Notes under the pieces: model-generated
Database searches by the model: none
The model's input: the letters and a program-made list of their open reading frames with translations, nothing else
Told to the model about the DNA's origin: nothing
DNA from: Primulina eburnea
Taxonomy: Eukaryota; Streptophyta; Magnoliopsida; Lamiales; Gesneriaceae
Length of the DNA: 64,000 nucleotides
Assembly: GCF_022965805.1 (NCBI RefSeq)
Contig: NC_133114.1
Location: 4,732,261-4,796,260, forward strand
Direction of reading: 5' to 3'
Made by a program: the position numbers and the translations under genes
Shown here: in pieces, positions 45,623 through 57,165 of the stretch
Layout of the letters: every line of letters starts with the position of its first letter
Numbering within the stretch: the first letter of the stretch is position 1

Positions 45623-48600
45623 CTAAACATGATTTTCAAAGAGATAAGGATATTGTGCTCGCATCTTTTCTTCCAACTCCCAAGTGGCTTCTCTTTCGGT
45701 GTGGTTGGACCATTGTACTTTTACATATGGAATAGTTCGTCGCCTCTGTACTTGGTCCTTGAAATCCACAATTCGAATCGGGATTTCTTCATACTTCAGC
45801 TCTTTGTTTAGATTGCTCTCAACCAAAAGTGGTCCAGCTTCTAAAATGTGACTTGGATCAGAAATATATCTCCTCAGCCGCGAGACGTGGAATACATTAT
45901 GAATTCTTGACATGTCGGGTGGAAGTGCTAATCTATAAGCAAGTTTTCCCACTTTCTCAAGAATTTCAAATGGCCCGACGTATCTGGGATTCAGTTTCCC
46001 AGCCTTATTGAATCGGATTACACCCTTCATGGGTGACACTTTTACATATGCCTTTTCTCCAACTTCAAATTCCACCGGTCGTCTCTTCAAGTCAGCCCAA
46101 CTTTTCTGTCGATCTTGTGCAGCTTTTAATCTTTCTTTGATCAAAGCAACTTTATCCACTGTTTCTTGGATCAGTTCGGTTCCCACGATGGCTTTTTCCC
46201 CGACTTCATCCCAATATAGTGGCGATCGACATTTTCGTCCATACAAAGCTTCGTATGGTGCCATTCCAATACTACTGTGGTAACTATTATTGTATGCGAA
46301 TTCGATCAAGGGCAGATGTTCGCTCCAATTACCACTGAAGTCTAGAGCACAAGCTCTCAGCATATCCTCAAGAGTTTGAATTGTTCTCTCTGTTTGGCCA
46401 TCGGTCTGAGGATGATAGGCCGTACTAAGAGTAACCTTTGTCCCCATAGCTTGTTGAAAGCTCTTCCAAAATCGAGATGTAAACCTAGGGTCTCTGTCTG
46501 ATAGTATGCTAGCCGGTACTCCATGTAATCGCACGATCTCATTCATGTACAAGGTGGCTAGCTTGTCCAAATTATAATTCATGCGGACAGGTAAGAAATG
46601 CGCCGATTTCGTGAGTCTATCTATGATTACCCAGATGCCGTCATGACTTTGTCTCGACTTGGGTAAGCCTACTACAAAATCCATGGAAATATGTTCCCAT
46701 TTCCATTCCGGGATTTCTAATGGTTGAAGAAGTCCTCCAGGTCTTTGGTGCTCTGCCTTGACTTGCTGGAATACGTGACACTTGGAAACAAATATCGCCA
46801 CGTCTTTCTTCATTCCACTCCACCAAAAATTTTTCTTCAAATCTCTGTACATCTTGGTACTGCCAGGATGTACTGAAAATTTTGACTTATGTGCTTCAGA
46901 CATTACATCTTGTCGAAGGTCATCAATGTCTGGTACGCACAATCGTCCTTGCATCCACAATATTTCTTTGTTATCCGTCTCGAATTCTGGTGATTTCCCT
47001 TCTTTAGCTTGCTCTTTCAGCTTCACTAAAGCTAAATCTCTATCTTGACTCATTTTGATGGCCTCTCGAAGGCATGGTTGTGTGGAAAGGGATGTCAGGA
47101 TTACCTTCCTCATATTCTTTCGACTTAAAGCATCTGCTACCTTGTTGGCCTTACCTGGATGGTAGTTTATCGTCAAGTCGTAATCCTTTATGAGTTCAAT
47201 CCACCGCCTTTGTCTCATATTTAGTTCCTTTTGTGTGAACAAATATTTGAGAATTTGGTGATCAGTGAAAATCTCACACTTGGCTCCATAAAGATAATGT
47301 CTCCAAATCTTTAGTGCGAATACTACTGCAGCTAGCTCGAGGTCATGCGTTGGGTAATTTTGTTCATATGGCTTCAACTGCCTTGATGCGTATGCAATCA
47401 CCCTTCCCTCCTGCATGAGTACACATCCTAAACCTTCTTTGGATGCATCACTGTAGACGGTGTAGTCCTTACCTTCCATAGGTAATACTAGCACTGGTGT
47501 GGATGTCAGCTTCTTCTTCAAAGTCTCGAAGCTTTGCTCACATTTTTCACTCCATTGAAACTTAGAGTTCTTCTGTGTGAGCTTGGTAAGAGGTATGACT
47601 ATTGAGGAAAATCCTTCAACAAATTTTCGATAATAGCCTGCTAATCCCAAGAAGCTTCGTACCTCTGTCACATTCTTTGGTCTAGGCCAATCCGAGATTG
47701 CCTCCACTTTCCTAGGGTCCACAGATACTCCTGCTGCTGATATTATGTGTCCCAAGAATGCGACGCTCTCTAGCCAGAATTCGCATTTCTTGAACTTGGC
47801 ATAGAGTTCCTTCTCTCTCAGCGTCTGGAGGGTGAGACGAAGATGTTCTTTGTGGTCTTCTTCACTTGACGAATATACTAGAATGTCGTCGATGAATACC
47901 ACAACAAACTTGTCTAGAAATGGTTTAAACACTCTGTTTTAATCAGATCCATGAATACTGCCGGAGCGTTTGTTAATCCGAACGGCATCACTGTGAACTC
48001 ATAGTGTCCGTACCTTGTTCTGAAAGATGTCTTTGGAATATCATCCGATTTGACCTTCAATTGGTGGTAGCCTGACCTCAAGTCGAGCTTAGAAAAGACT
48101 GAAGCTCCTTTAAGTTGGTCAAACAAGTCATCAATCCTTGGAAGCGGATACTTGTTTTTGATTGTGATCTTGTTCAGCTCTCTGTAATCGATACACATCC
48201 TCATACTTCCGTCCTTCTTCTTTACAAATAGGACAGGAGCTCCTCACGGAGATGCGCTTGGTCGGATTTGCTTCTTATCCAACAACTCTTGAAGTTGCTC
48301 TTTGAGTTCTTTCAACTCTGCTGGAGCCATTCGGTATGGTGCTTTTGAGATTGGTGTAGCATTGGGCACTAGGTTAATCTCAAATTACACTTCGCGATCA
48401 GGAAGTTCGCCCGGGAGTTCTTCAGGAAAGACGTCCGGGAATTCTTGGACTACCGGAATTTCTTCCAGTGTAGGTGCAATTTCTTGTTTTACCTCGTTTA
48501 ACATGGCTAGGTAAACTTCTTCTCCACTTTTCATGGCTGTCCAAGTTTGAGAAGCAGAAAGGAGAGTCTTTCGTTCTTTGGTCTTGCCATGAAATAAAAG

Positions 48601-49039
48601 TTTCCCTTGGTGTGGAGCTTGGATGGTTACCGTCTTTCCGTGACAGTCCACTAAAGCATGATTCTTGGCTAACCAATCCATTCCAAGAATTACGTCGAAT
48701 TCCACCATGTTTAGTTGAATAAGGTTTGCCTTGAAATTCTGATCTTCTATGAGAACACTAATATCCCGATATAGAGTGCGTGTTTTTAAAATTCGATTTG
48801 CAGGAGTGGCTACTCTATATGGTTCTTCTAAGTTATCAGGTTTCGCTCCTAATTTCTTGGCAAATCTCTTAGACATGAATGAATGCGTAGCACCACAATC
48901 AAATAACACATAAGCAGGTATATCATTGATTAGAATGGTACCGGCTACGACATCATTGGAGTTGTCAGCCTCTTCTTGAGTTATAGCATAGACTCGAGCA
49001 TTTGGCTTGTTCTCCTTAGGCTTATTTGGAGTTGTTCCT
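45623..49039 (-). pseudogene. Gypsy-2 pol: protease, RT, RNase H, integrase
   Basis: Protease has FDCGATHSF (48,877-48,900), the DCG variant common in plant chromoviruses, and ILGMDWLAKNHAL. A TAA near 48,385 and a TGA (SP-stop-GAPVLF) near 48,250 break the entry to RT. RT has [14 protein letters not shown] (ATG frame 48,204-47,914); a frameshift at about 47,938 separates [10 protein letters not shown] from [11 protein letters not shown]. RNase H ([23 protein letters not shown]) and integrase continue in one open frame to 45,623. The integrase zinc finger has lost a Cys: KCHVFQQVK instead of CHVCQQVK (TTC at 46,769-46,771). The D-D-E residues are present ([29 protein letters not shown]). The C-terminus [19 protein letters not shown] is complete. 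Confidence 0.92.
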
Positions 49040-50075
49040 CCTGCTGGTCCATTCCTTGGATCCGGAAAAGGGCATTGAGCAATGCGGTGGCCCATATTTC
49101 CACAATGAAAACAAGCTCCAGAATTTTTGCGGCATTCACCAGTGTGATTGAATCCACAATTTTGGCACTTGACTCCCTCTTTGCTTGATGGGGAAGAAAG
49201 TGGTTCCTTTGGCTGGATCACTGGTGAATTGGTTGCTTGAATACCTAGGCCTCTTGAATTGTTGGCCCGATTGGTACTGGCCTTGCTGAGGACGTTTGAG
49301 TTTGTTTTCTCCTTCATGCCTCTTAATGTCGTTTTCAGCCCTAATGGCGGCTCCCATCAATTCCTCAAAGCTGTTGGGTTCTATAACGGCAAGAGCAGAT
49401 TGAATACGGCTGTTCAATCCCTTCTTGAAGCGATGCATCTTCAAGGCTTCATCTCCCATGATGGTTGGGGAGTAAGTTCCCAACGAGTGGAACTTGGACG
49501 AATACTCCACCACTGTCATGTTTGGTTCTTGAACCAAGGTTTCAAATTCTGACAGCTTTTGCACTCGAACTGCTGTCGGAAAATACTACCTCAGGAATGC
49601 CTCTCGGAACCTTTGCCAAGTGATATGTCCCGCCTCTAACATAGCTGGTGAGACTCCTTCCCACCATTTGGCGGCTTTATTCACAAGAAAAGGTGTAATC
49701 ACCTCTACTCTGATCCTTTGGGGAACCTCAAGTAGTTGAAGATGATTTTCCACCTCTTTCATCCAATTCTGTCCGACCTCTGGATCGGTGCTTCCATCGA
49801 AATTAGGAACTCTTGCTCTTCGGAGGGACTCATAATGATGTTTAGTCCCATTCTGAGCTAGGAGGTGGTGGTGGTGGTGGCTGATTAGCATTAGGGTTCA
49901 CCAACCCTTGTAGCGTGGTTGCCACAATCGTGGCTATTGCCATCAAATCCACTTGACTGAGGCCAACTGCTGGTGGTTGTTGTTGGGGTTGTTGCTGTGC
50001 ATCCTCATCATTTTGGTTATTGTTGCGGTTGCCGTAGCGAGGATTGCGATTGTTTCTAACTGGTCGTCCGTCCAT
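49040..50075 (-). pseudogene. Gypsy-2 gag (frameshifted)
   Basis: ATG at 50,075 opens MDGRPVRNNRNPRYGNRNN, then a Gln/Pro-rich stretch. A frameshift lies in the CCACCACC run near 49,860. The capsid core reads FDGSTDPEVGQNWMKEVE, KAAKWWEGVSP and ITWQRFREAFLR. A stop at about 49,586-49,588 precedes YFPTAVRVQKLSEFETLVQ. A second frameshift near 49,205 leads to two zinc knuckles, CQNCGFNHTGEC and CFHCGNMGHRIAQC. The order and content are standard for plant chromovirus gag. Three lesions within about 900 bases indicate long decay. Confidence 0.88.
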
Positions 50076-50290
50076 TTCCTACAATTAAGAAAGTTCTAAG
50101 GTCGATGGCAGAATAGAAACTAATCAAAAGAATCACAATTGAGTAATTGCTCCAAAAATTAAATATGAAACCAATGGATTGAAATAAATTTTATTGATTC
50201 ATCAAGAAGTGCAATTACAACGAAACATCGAAATTGAGAACATGAATGCAAATGGAACCCATGGTAATACAAAGAACTACTACTGAATGT

Positions 50291-50797
50291 CTAATCTATC
50301 ACTTCTCCTAATTCCAACTCCATAGGATCCTCTTCAATTTCTTCTTCCTCTTCTGGTTCTTCTTCAGGTTCATCTTGGTTGGCTATTACTGCTTGTAAAT
50401 GTTCAATATGACCATGCAGAACTGCATTCTGGTCACTAAGAACTTCCACGGTGTCCTGCAGCTCTTGAATTTGAGCATCAGTATGTTCTCTATACTGATT
50501 ATGCTGGTGTACGAGTTGGTGATTCTGATCCTTGAGTATTTGGATCTTGTCAACTAGTGTATCACGTAGCTCGATGAACTCTGCCACCGTCTCTTGGGAT
50601 ATTTCAAACTCCTCTTGAGTCTTCCTATCCCTCTCCTCTGCTTCATGCAGATAGTGAGCATAACGTTGAACATCACCCTCTAAGTGCTCTGCTCGACGCT
50701 CTTAACTCATCTTTGTCCAAATTTAGGCAGTAGTTATTCTCCTTGAGTTTTTCTAGCTTCCTCTCTAAGCTCTTAATGTAGCTAGTTGTTCCGCCAT
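50291..50797 (-). pseudogene. Extra coiled-coil ORF upstream of gag in Gypsy-2
   Basis: Not recognised as a known family. On the sense strand of the element, 216 bases before gag, an ATG at 50,797 (MAEQLAT) begins a coding-like stretch. It is broken by frameshifts near 50,785 and 50,710 and open from about 50,707 to the stop at 50,291. It reads SYIKSLERKLEKLKENNYC, then EAEERDRKTQEEFEISQ, then LVDKIQILKDQNHQLVHQ, with regular Leu/Ile/Val spacing that suggests a long coiled coil. It ends in an acidic tail (EEPEEEEEIEEDPMELELGE). Intact length would be about 169 residues. Some plant Gypsy elements (Tat/Ogre) carry an ORF before gag, but this one is much shorter. Role unknown. Confidence 0.6.
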
Positions 50798-51411
50798 ATC
50801 CTACATCCAAAAACATAAGGGTAAAGGTTCAGAAATGAGCTCAAGAATATAGGTGGAGTTATAGACAAATACTGGAATGAACAAAATCAGCACTGTCTAT
50901 ACAATTAACAGCAGAAATAGCTCAAAAATTTTCGGTCTCAGAATTCGGTGAAAATTTTACTATAAATCCTTCACATCAAGAACATGAATGGTACCAAGTT
51001 TGGTGTAAAAATACTAAGCCATTTGGAAATGAAAATTCCTCAAAGTTTCGAAAAGTTGGAAAATTTTACGGAAATGATGATATCTCTATTTAAACGGAGG
51101 ATTTTGGGGTTCGTCGGTGGTGCTAGAACGATGAATGGTTCTAGGTTAGGTTCTCCTCGTCGAGAGCTTTCCAACGCCTACTTTTAATAGTAAAAATTCC
51201 TCCTGGATCAAAAGTTATGGCCGTTTGAAGTTTGCGCGAAAAACACTTCAACTTCTATGCCATTTGCAAGGTCTACTGCATTTGCTTGCTGGAATACACT
51301 GTCTACTGCAATTCTGATGCTACTGTAATCAGTCTGCTGCTTTTCCAGCACTATTAGAACCAGTCTGCTGCATTCCGAGTCTACTGACCCAGTCTTCTGC
51401 ATTCAGATCTA
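50798..51411 (-). other. Gypsy-2 leader remnant
   Basis: Between the coiled-coil ORF and the truncated 5' LTR. No primer-binding site is found. The part next to the LTR is rich in CTGCTG/TCTACTGC words like those at the U3 end of the LTR, so it may include rearranged LTR-like sequence. Confidence 0.45.
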
Positions 51412-52342
51412 CTTCACCAGCCCCAGAACTGAATCTGCTCCTCTTCTTCTAGCCTTTCTTCATCGTTCTTATCTGAGATGTTTTGGTGGGTGAGTGATAT
51501 GGTTGTCACTCAGTAAGCGGGGGCGGGAATAACTCCCAGTTTTCGAAATCATTTTCATACAGAACAGTAATATGAAGATATACAGAATTTCTTATTTTCA
51601 TAACAGAAATCAGTGTTCAGAAATCAGTAATCAGTATTCAGTAGTCGGAAATCAGAAGTTTATCAAATAATCACTGAGCACATTCGTGAATTTCATGGCT
51701 AAACTGATATCAGTCCCCTATATGTTCTCTCCTCTAAGGGGTGAGGTCAGTAATCAGTAATCAGTAATGTTCAGAATATATATTCCTACCATTAGTTCAC
51801 TAAGTTTCAGTGCTTCGAAATCAGATAACATGATTCAAGAATATACTTTGCTTTAAAACAAAACTCATCAAACAGTTTTCAAGATATTTAAACATAAGCC
51901 CACTTACTGTGATTTGCTGATATGGTTTCGGTTGAGGTCTGGAAATCTGCTTGTCTTGCTACTGGATCTTACAGCTTCGAAAATGCACTCTCTTAGCTCT
52001 AATTTCAAGTGATAACTCAAGATTTGTGTAACACCAATTCAGAGGTTGAGGGTGCTATTTATAGGCAAATATTCTGACTGTTAGCTTCCCATTTAATGGC
52101 CATAATCTGCCATTAACCACCTTTATTCCGTGATAAATGCTTCAGTTACAAGTCTAAGCTGAATCAGTAACTGTCTGCTAGGAATTCGCTCTTCTGCTGC
52201 TGGAAATTGTCTGCTGGATTCGGTCTGCTGGATTTTGTCTGCTGGAAAATGTCATCTTCTGAAATATGAGTTGCTGCTGGAATCGTTGGCTTTTGCTGAA
52301 TTTGGCCAGCTGCTGCTACTGCTGGAATTTCAGGTTCTCACA
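51412..52342 (-). repeat. Gypsy-2 5' LTR, truncated
   Basis: Matches bases 44,653-45,582 of the left LTR, base for base over most of its length. The 248 bases corresponding to 44,405-44,652 (R/U5 side) are missing. TATA box at 52,055-52,064. Outer end TCTCACA followed by CCTAT. Confidence 0.9.
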
Positions 52343-53219
52343 CCTATAATCCTTCAAAAATAATTTCTTCATGGCGTTGTTTCTCATCGATTTCATCATG
52401 TTATCTCAGTTGCAGAGATTTTGAGAAGATTCGTTGATGCATTAGCGATTTTGCGTGATAAGCTTTTCATTTTTATTTTATTTTGCCTTCATTGTAAAGG
52501 TTCGTTGAGGAATTAGCGATTAGCGTAAAAAGCTTTTCATTTTTCTTTTTATTTGGCTTGATTTGATTGAAATCTAATCCTACGATTTTTTTTTTGAAAA
52601 ATTTGAAGAAAATCCTATACTTTCGAGTTTTGTCATCAATTGTTTATGTATGAGTGCTTCTAGGGATTTGTTGGGTATCGAGCTTTAAGTTAGCATGAAA
52701 TTATTGATTTTTTTTGCCTTTCTACAAAAATGTGAAAATTTATTTTTTATATACAATGAAGATTGCAGTAGCTACAACTCAAGAACTCTGTTGTCTTCAC
52801 GACTCTGAGTCGCCAATCATTTATTGTGATTCAAAGCATCAAACATTTTGTTAGATTCCATATGTTGTATTTAAATAAATTTATGATATATGTAAGATTA
52901 TATATATTCTATTTGGTGTTCTTTACTTCTTTTTCTATCTAATTTATGATGATATGAGTCGTGATTTTCATGTCTGTATAGGAATTTCATGCAAAGTTAT
53001 CAGACTTTTTTTTGAAAAAATTGGGTCAATGTTTCAGACTTTTATATTCTTTCATTCACGTTGCTCTTTTTTTTCTCCCCATTTCCCCTATGTTCCTCTT
53101 CGGTAGTCCGAGTCCACGTTCTTCTCTTCCACATGAGTATAAAAAATTAAAATTTTAAGACATTATAATCAGTTTCCATATGTTGCTCTCAATTTTCCAT
53201 TATTTGTTGTCTATATGCA
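52343..53219. other. Gene-free DNA with a tandem duplication
   Basis: A segment of about 70 bp starting TTCGTTGATGCATTAGCGATT (about 52,430) is repeated with changes at 52,501 (TTCGTTGAGGAATTAGCGATT). Otherwise AT-rich without recognisable genes. Confidence 0.5.
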
Positions 53220-53496
53220 CAGGGACGGAGCTCACCCCAAAGGCTGGGGTGAGCTCCAGCCCAGGCTAGATTTTTGGGCCTACTAAAAAATATGGATGAA
53301 TTAGCGACGGTTTTACGACATCCGTCGCTAAATTTTTGAATTTATTAAAAATTTTAGACCATAGCCCACACTAAAAAAATGGATGCATTAGCGACGGTTT
53401 TAATAAATCCGTCGCTACAATTACGACGGTTTAGTTAAGCGTCCGTCGCAACTAGCATTCAGCCCAGTCTCAAATTATTTCTTGGCTACGTCCCTG
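53220..53496. mobile_element. Small hAT-like TIR element
   Basis: Ends CAGGGACGGAGCTC and (reverse complement) CAGGGACGTAGCCA. The CAGGG-type terminus is typical of hAT (Ac-like) elements. Inside, the stem-like motif TTAGCGACGG...CCGTCGCTA occurs twice. The 8-bp flanks (TATATGCA and ACTGTAGT) do not match, so the target duplication has decayed or the ends are slightly off. Confidence 0.6.
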
Positions 53497-53708
53497 ACTG
53501 TAGTAATTATAATGACATAGAGTTTCTGGCCGAAAATTGAAGTCTCGGAGGTGAAAATGTAGTCGCCGGAGGAATCGCTGGGAACCGCCATAAATACCGG
53601 CGAGGTAGAACGAATGGGAGTAAGAGGTTTTGCGTGAACATGAAAAATGACTTCCGCTTTTAAATTTATGAGACAAGACGGGAGTAATGCTGTTCTATAA
53701 AATAAGGC

Positions 53709-53887
53709 AAAAACTTGTGTGAGACGGTCTTACGGGTCAAATTTTGTGAGACGGATCTTTATTTGGGTAATCCATGAAATAGTATTGCTTTTTATGCTAA
53801 GAGTACTACTTTTTGTGGTGAATATGGGTAGGGTTGACCCGTCTCACAGATTGATATCCGTGAGACGGTCTTACATGAGACCTACTC
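53709..53887. repeat. GTGAGACGG-type short interspersed repeat, copy 2
   Basis: The fullest copy: AAAACTTGTGTGAGACGGTC at one end, GTGAGACGGTCTTACATGAGA near the other, and GTAGGGTTGACCCGTCTCAC inside. Inverted relative to 6,229-6,387. Confidence 0.8.
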
Positions 53888-54477
53888 ATAAAATAATAGT
53901 AAATTGAAAAGGTGGGGTCGGAGGATTATATTATTATTATAATAATAAAGAAAAGAGGGGAAAATGATAATATAGCTGACGTGGAAACTTATTTGCGGGT
54001 GTCGGATGTAATCGGTCCATATTAGCTAAAATTTAAGTAAAAGTCGATGGAACCTCTAAATAAAAATATTTTTGACAACTATATTTTTTTACATAAAAAC
54101 TCTTAATAAAACAATGTTACGGGTTAATTTTGTGAGATAAATCTTCAATCATATTCTTCATGAAAAATATTATTTTTTATGTTAATATGAATCGAATCAA
54201 CTCATCTTATATATATTTCTGAAAAAATATTCGTTTGAATGGTTGTATTGTTTAAATATTTTGAATTGTACCATTTTCCACATTTTATAGAAAGTACTAG
54301 GTTAAGATAAGATCTTTTTACTTAAGTTTTGATAGTTATGAATTAAACGGATATAATTTAATTAACTTAACAAATGCATATCTCAGAGCTTAAAATTGAA
54401 CTAAACTAATCAGAAGAGAACTGATTCGACAAGCACACTCGCTATAATGCTAGGTGCCTTATTACGTGATGAATTTA
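53888..54477. other. Gene-free DNA with a decayed GTGAGACGG-type repeat
   Basis: Bases about 54,090-54,220 keep the order ACGGGTTAATTTTGTGAGATA, TTCATGAAAAATATTATTTTT and GAATCAACTC of the same repeat, much mutated. No gene seen. Confidence 0.45.
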
Positions 54478-54864
54478 GGGCTGTAAATGAACCAAACAAT
54501 TTGTGAGTTATTCGAAGTGAGCTATTCGAAGTTTGATTCGATAAAATCTTGTTTAATGAGACTCGTTAAGATAAAAGAATCAAATTCAATATAGTTGTTG
54601 TGGAAATTTATTTATTATAATAAATTTATAAATTTTAATAAGAATGTTATATTTTTCTCTAAATATATAATTTACTTTTAATGAATTAATGAATATTTAA
54701 ATATATAATTTATATTTATTAAGCCCGTTTAGGCTCGATAAAAGTTTGAATAAGCTCGTGAACCATGAATATATTCATTAAATAAAACTCGAGCTCGGTT
54801 CGATTATAAACGAGTCAAACTCAAACATTCAAGAATTCGGCTCGACTCGACTTGATTACATCTT
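54478..54864. repeat. TIR repeat with GGGCTGTAAATGAACC end
   Basis: Left end GGGCTGTAAATGAACC; right end, reverse-complemented, AAGATGTAATCAAGTCGAG. TTTA occurs on both outer sides and could be the target duplication. Internal GCTCG/CTCGAG-rich blocks resemble the element at 6,926-7,175. Non-coding. Confidence 0.55.
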
Positions 54865-55073
54865 TAGTGGTGATCAACAACTGAGCTGAAATAGACAAGA
54901 ACATAAATTTAAATTTTCACAATAAATCTATTTTTTATTTGGCATATAAAAACTGTATAGGGTGTTGTATAAATTTTAAGAAGTTCATTAGAAATAGCTA
55001 AGCATGCATATTGCTATTTAGTAGTATGTAAACATAGTTTAATTAATTTCTTTATATAATGTTAAAAAAAGTG

Positions 55074-55076
<3 letters not shown>

Positions 55077-55113
<37 letters not shown>
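55077..55113. repeat. (TG)n microsatellite
   Basis: About 18 uninterrupted TG units. Confidence 0.95.
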
Positions 55114-55116
<3 letters not shown>

Positions 55117-55202
55117 CTCGAATTCTTAAGCTAACTACAATTGTATTATTAATAACTTACAGCAATATTTTTGCGTGGATAATTGATTTTCACAAAAATG
55201 CT

Positions 55203-55364
55203 AATGAATTAAATAAGGATAGATTAATAGTCAAATATTTATCGTTAAAATTTTAAGATGTTTTAATAATCATTTTGACCCGGTTTAAGATCCAATTTTA
55301 TTAAAACATCTTAAAATTTTAACGATAAATATTTCACTATTAATCTATCCTTATTTAATCCATT
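55203..55364. repeat. Near-perfect foldback (61-bp arms)
   Basis: Arm 1 (55,208-55,268) begins ATTAAATAAGGATAG. Arm 2 (55,299-55,359) is its reverse complement with a single mismatch (GTC versus GTG context). The loop is 30 bases. Complementarity continues a few more bases outward with one further mismatch. The outer sequence on the right (CATTCAACCAAAC) resembles MITE ends nearby (GTTTGGTTG). It could be a foldback MITE. Confidence 0.85.
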
Positions 55365-57165
55365 CAACCAAACACACTAGATTGATGTATGTGTAAATAT
55401 TTTTACTCATTTTTCAAAAAAATTTCTTAAATATTAGTTACAAAGATTTGTAATTTTATTTCGTACTAGCAATCGAGGCACACACGATGTGTGTACGGCG
55501 TTGTACATACATGAATATTAAGTATAACATGAGTTATATAAGTATGCTAAGTAGTAACATTGCGCAAAGATTGAAGAATATTTAAAGTAGCAAGTGTATC
55601 TTGCCTCACAATTGAAATTGCATAACTATTAATAACATTAAATCGTATAAAAAATTGAAATAATTTTCATGACATGTTACACGTCCAAACACAAAAAGTC
55701 TTAAATAGAATGAGTGCAAGCGAAAGTTATTGGAGTTATTAGTTTTTGTATTTTTCTTATAGTTGACGATGCACACGAATTGCATGTGTAATTTAACAAA
55801 AATAATAATTATACCTTCGAACATACATTTCCTTTCATTCTAACGTACATTTATCTAAATTTCATATAGATTCCACAATACAATAGATGCATGTAAGATA
55901 ATAGCCATATTCGATGATGGCGAAGCGTTAACAACATTAACCTGAATTGTCTATCGTCAAAGAAGCTGAAAATCGCATGACTCTATCTCTTCCCTGGTTT
56001 CATGTTGCTTGAATTAGGTTAATACTAGTACAACCTCCTATTAAAACTGTGAAGAAATGAGAGAGATTGTGAAAACTAACAAATAGAAACAAATTAATCA
56101 AATCAAAAATTGATAACCAGAATATTAAATTAAAAAATATATTTATAAACTTAAGTTTAACATACTTGAGCAAGCTCTTCAAGGAATAGAAACACAAAAG
56201 TTATATCTGTGGAGGCTCTGAATGGTGAAGACCGGAGAGTATAGAAAATTGGTTGAGGGTCGTTACATCTTTAGCGATCAATCTTGTCGCATATGCAAAA
56301 TCTTTTTCCAAATTTGCATCTTAAATGAATATAATTCAAAATTATCTTGTATTATTTGAAAGAGATGAAGATTGGAGTGACAATTTATTCAATTTATTAA
56401 TCGAGTTACAACTCTATTAGTTGGAAGGAAACTCATTAGTTTCATATGATTCAATCACAATCTTAAACATTGGAATATAACAGATTTTCTACGAAGAGAA
56501 ACGTGATATTGTAAAAGAAAAATTAAACAAATCAAAAGGATGAAAATAATCAATAAATAACTAATTTTAAGAACAAAACAATAACTGATTGATTATGAAA
56601 CAAATGCAAATGTATTAGTTAAATTTAATTTGTCATGACGCATATTGCTGGAAAAAAACACATTTATGAGAATTTAATGACTTTGGTGGAAGTGATGATA
56701 TTTTAAATGATACAATATTTTATATATAATGCTCAACAACATATGAAAGATAAATTATAATTTTCATATCTAAAAAAATAATATTTTTACAGCATATTTT
56801 GAATCTTGAATAATGATGTTACCGTGAGGGCAAAGCCTCAAATCCAAATGACAATTAGACAATAAAAAAGTGATATATGGACATGTTCTTCAGTTCTAAT
56901 CTTAAGATAGTTTACACCTTTCAAATACATGCTTAACGTTTATCCGACAAAGATTTGAATTGATAAATAGACTCTTAAAACTAAAACTTAATCCATAAAT
57001 CCTAGCCAATTCTTGAAGATAATAAGAGAAGAAAAATATGGTGAAAATGAGATAAATAACATCACGTCTACGCATTTTAAAACTTGTGATATCTGAATTA
57101 TTGAATTAGATTGTGAAATATCAACATTCGAAATATTCATACAATCATATTAAGATATGCATATA
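55365..57165. other. Gene-free AT-rich DNA
   Basis: No recognisable gene or repeat boundary. Around 55,465-55,510 the text CTAGCAATCGAGGCACACACGA resembles ends of dispersed plant repeats, but no partner end was found. Confidence 0.4.

Larger units (their letters stand above)
44405..52342 (-). mobile_element. Second Ty3/Gypsy retrotransposon (Gypsy-2), TSD CCTAT
   Basis: About 7.94 kb on the minus strand, flanked by CCTAT at 44,400-44,404 and 52,343-52,347. The left LTR (3') is complete; the right LTR (5') lacks its inner 248 bases and the primer site. The interior has a coiled-coil ORF, gag, and pol with PR-RT-RNH-IN and a tail ending YPYLFENHV, of the Tekay/Del type. It has more stops and frameshifts than Gypsy-1 and lies only 200 bp from it. 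Confidence 0.93.
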
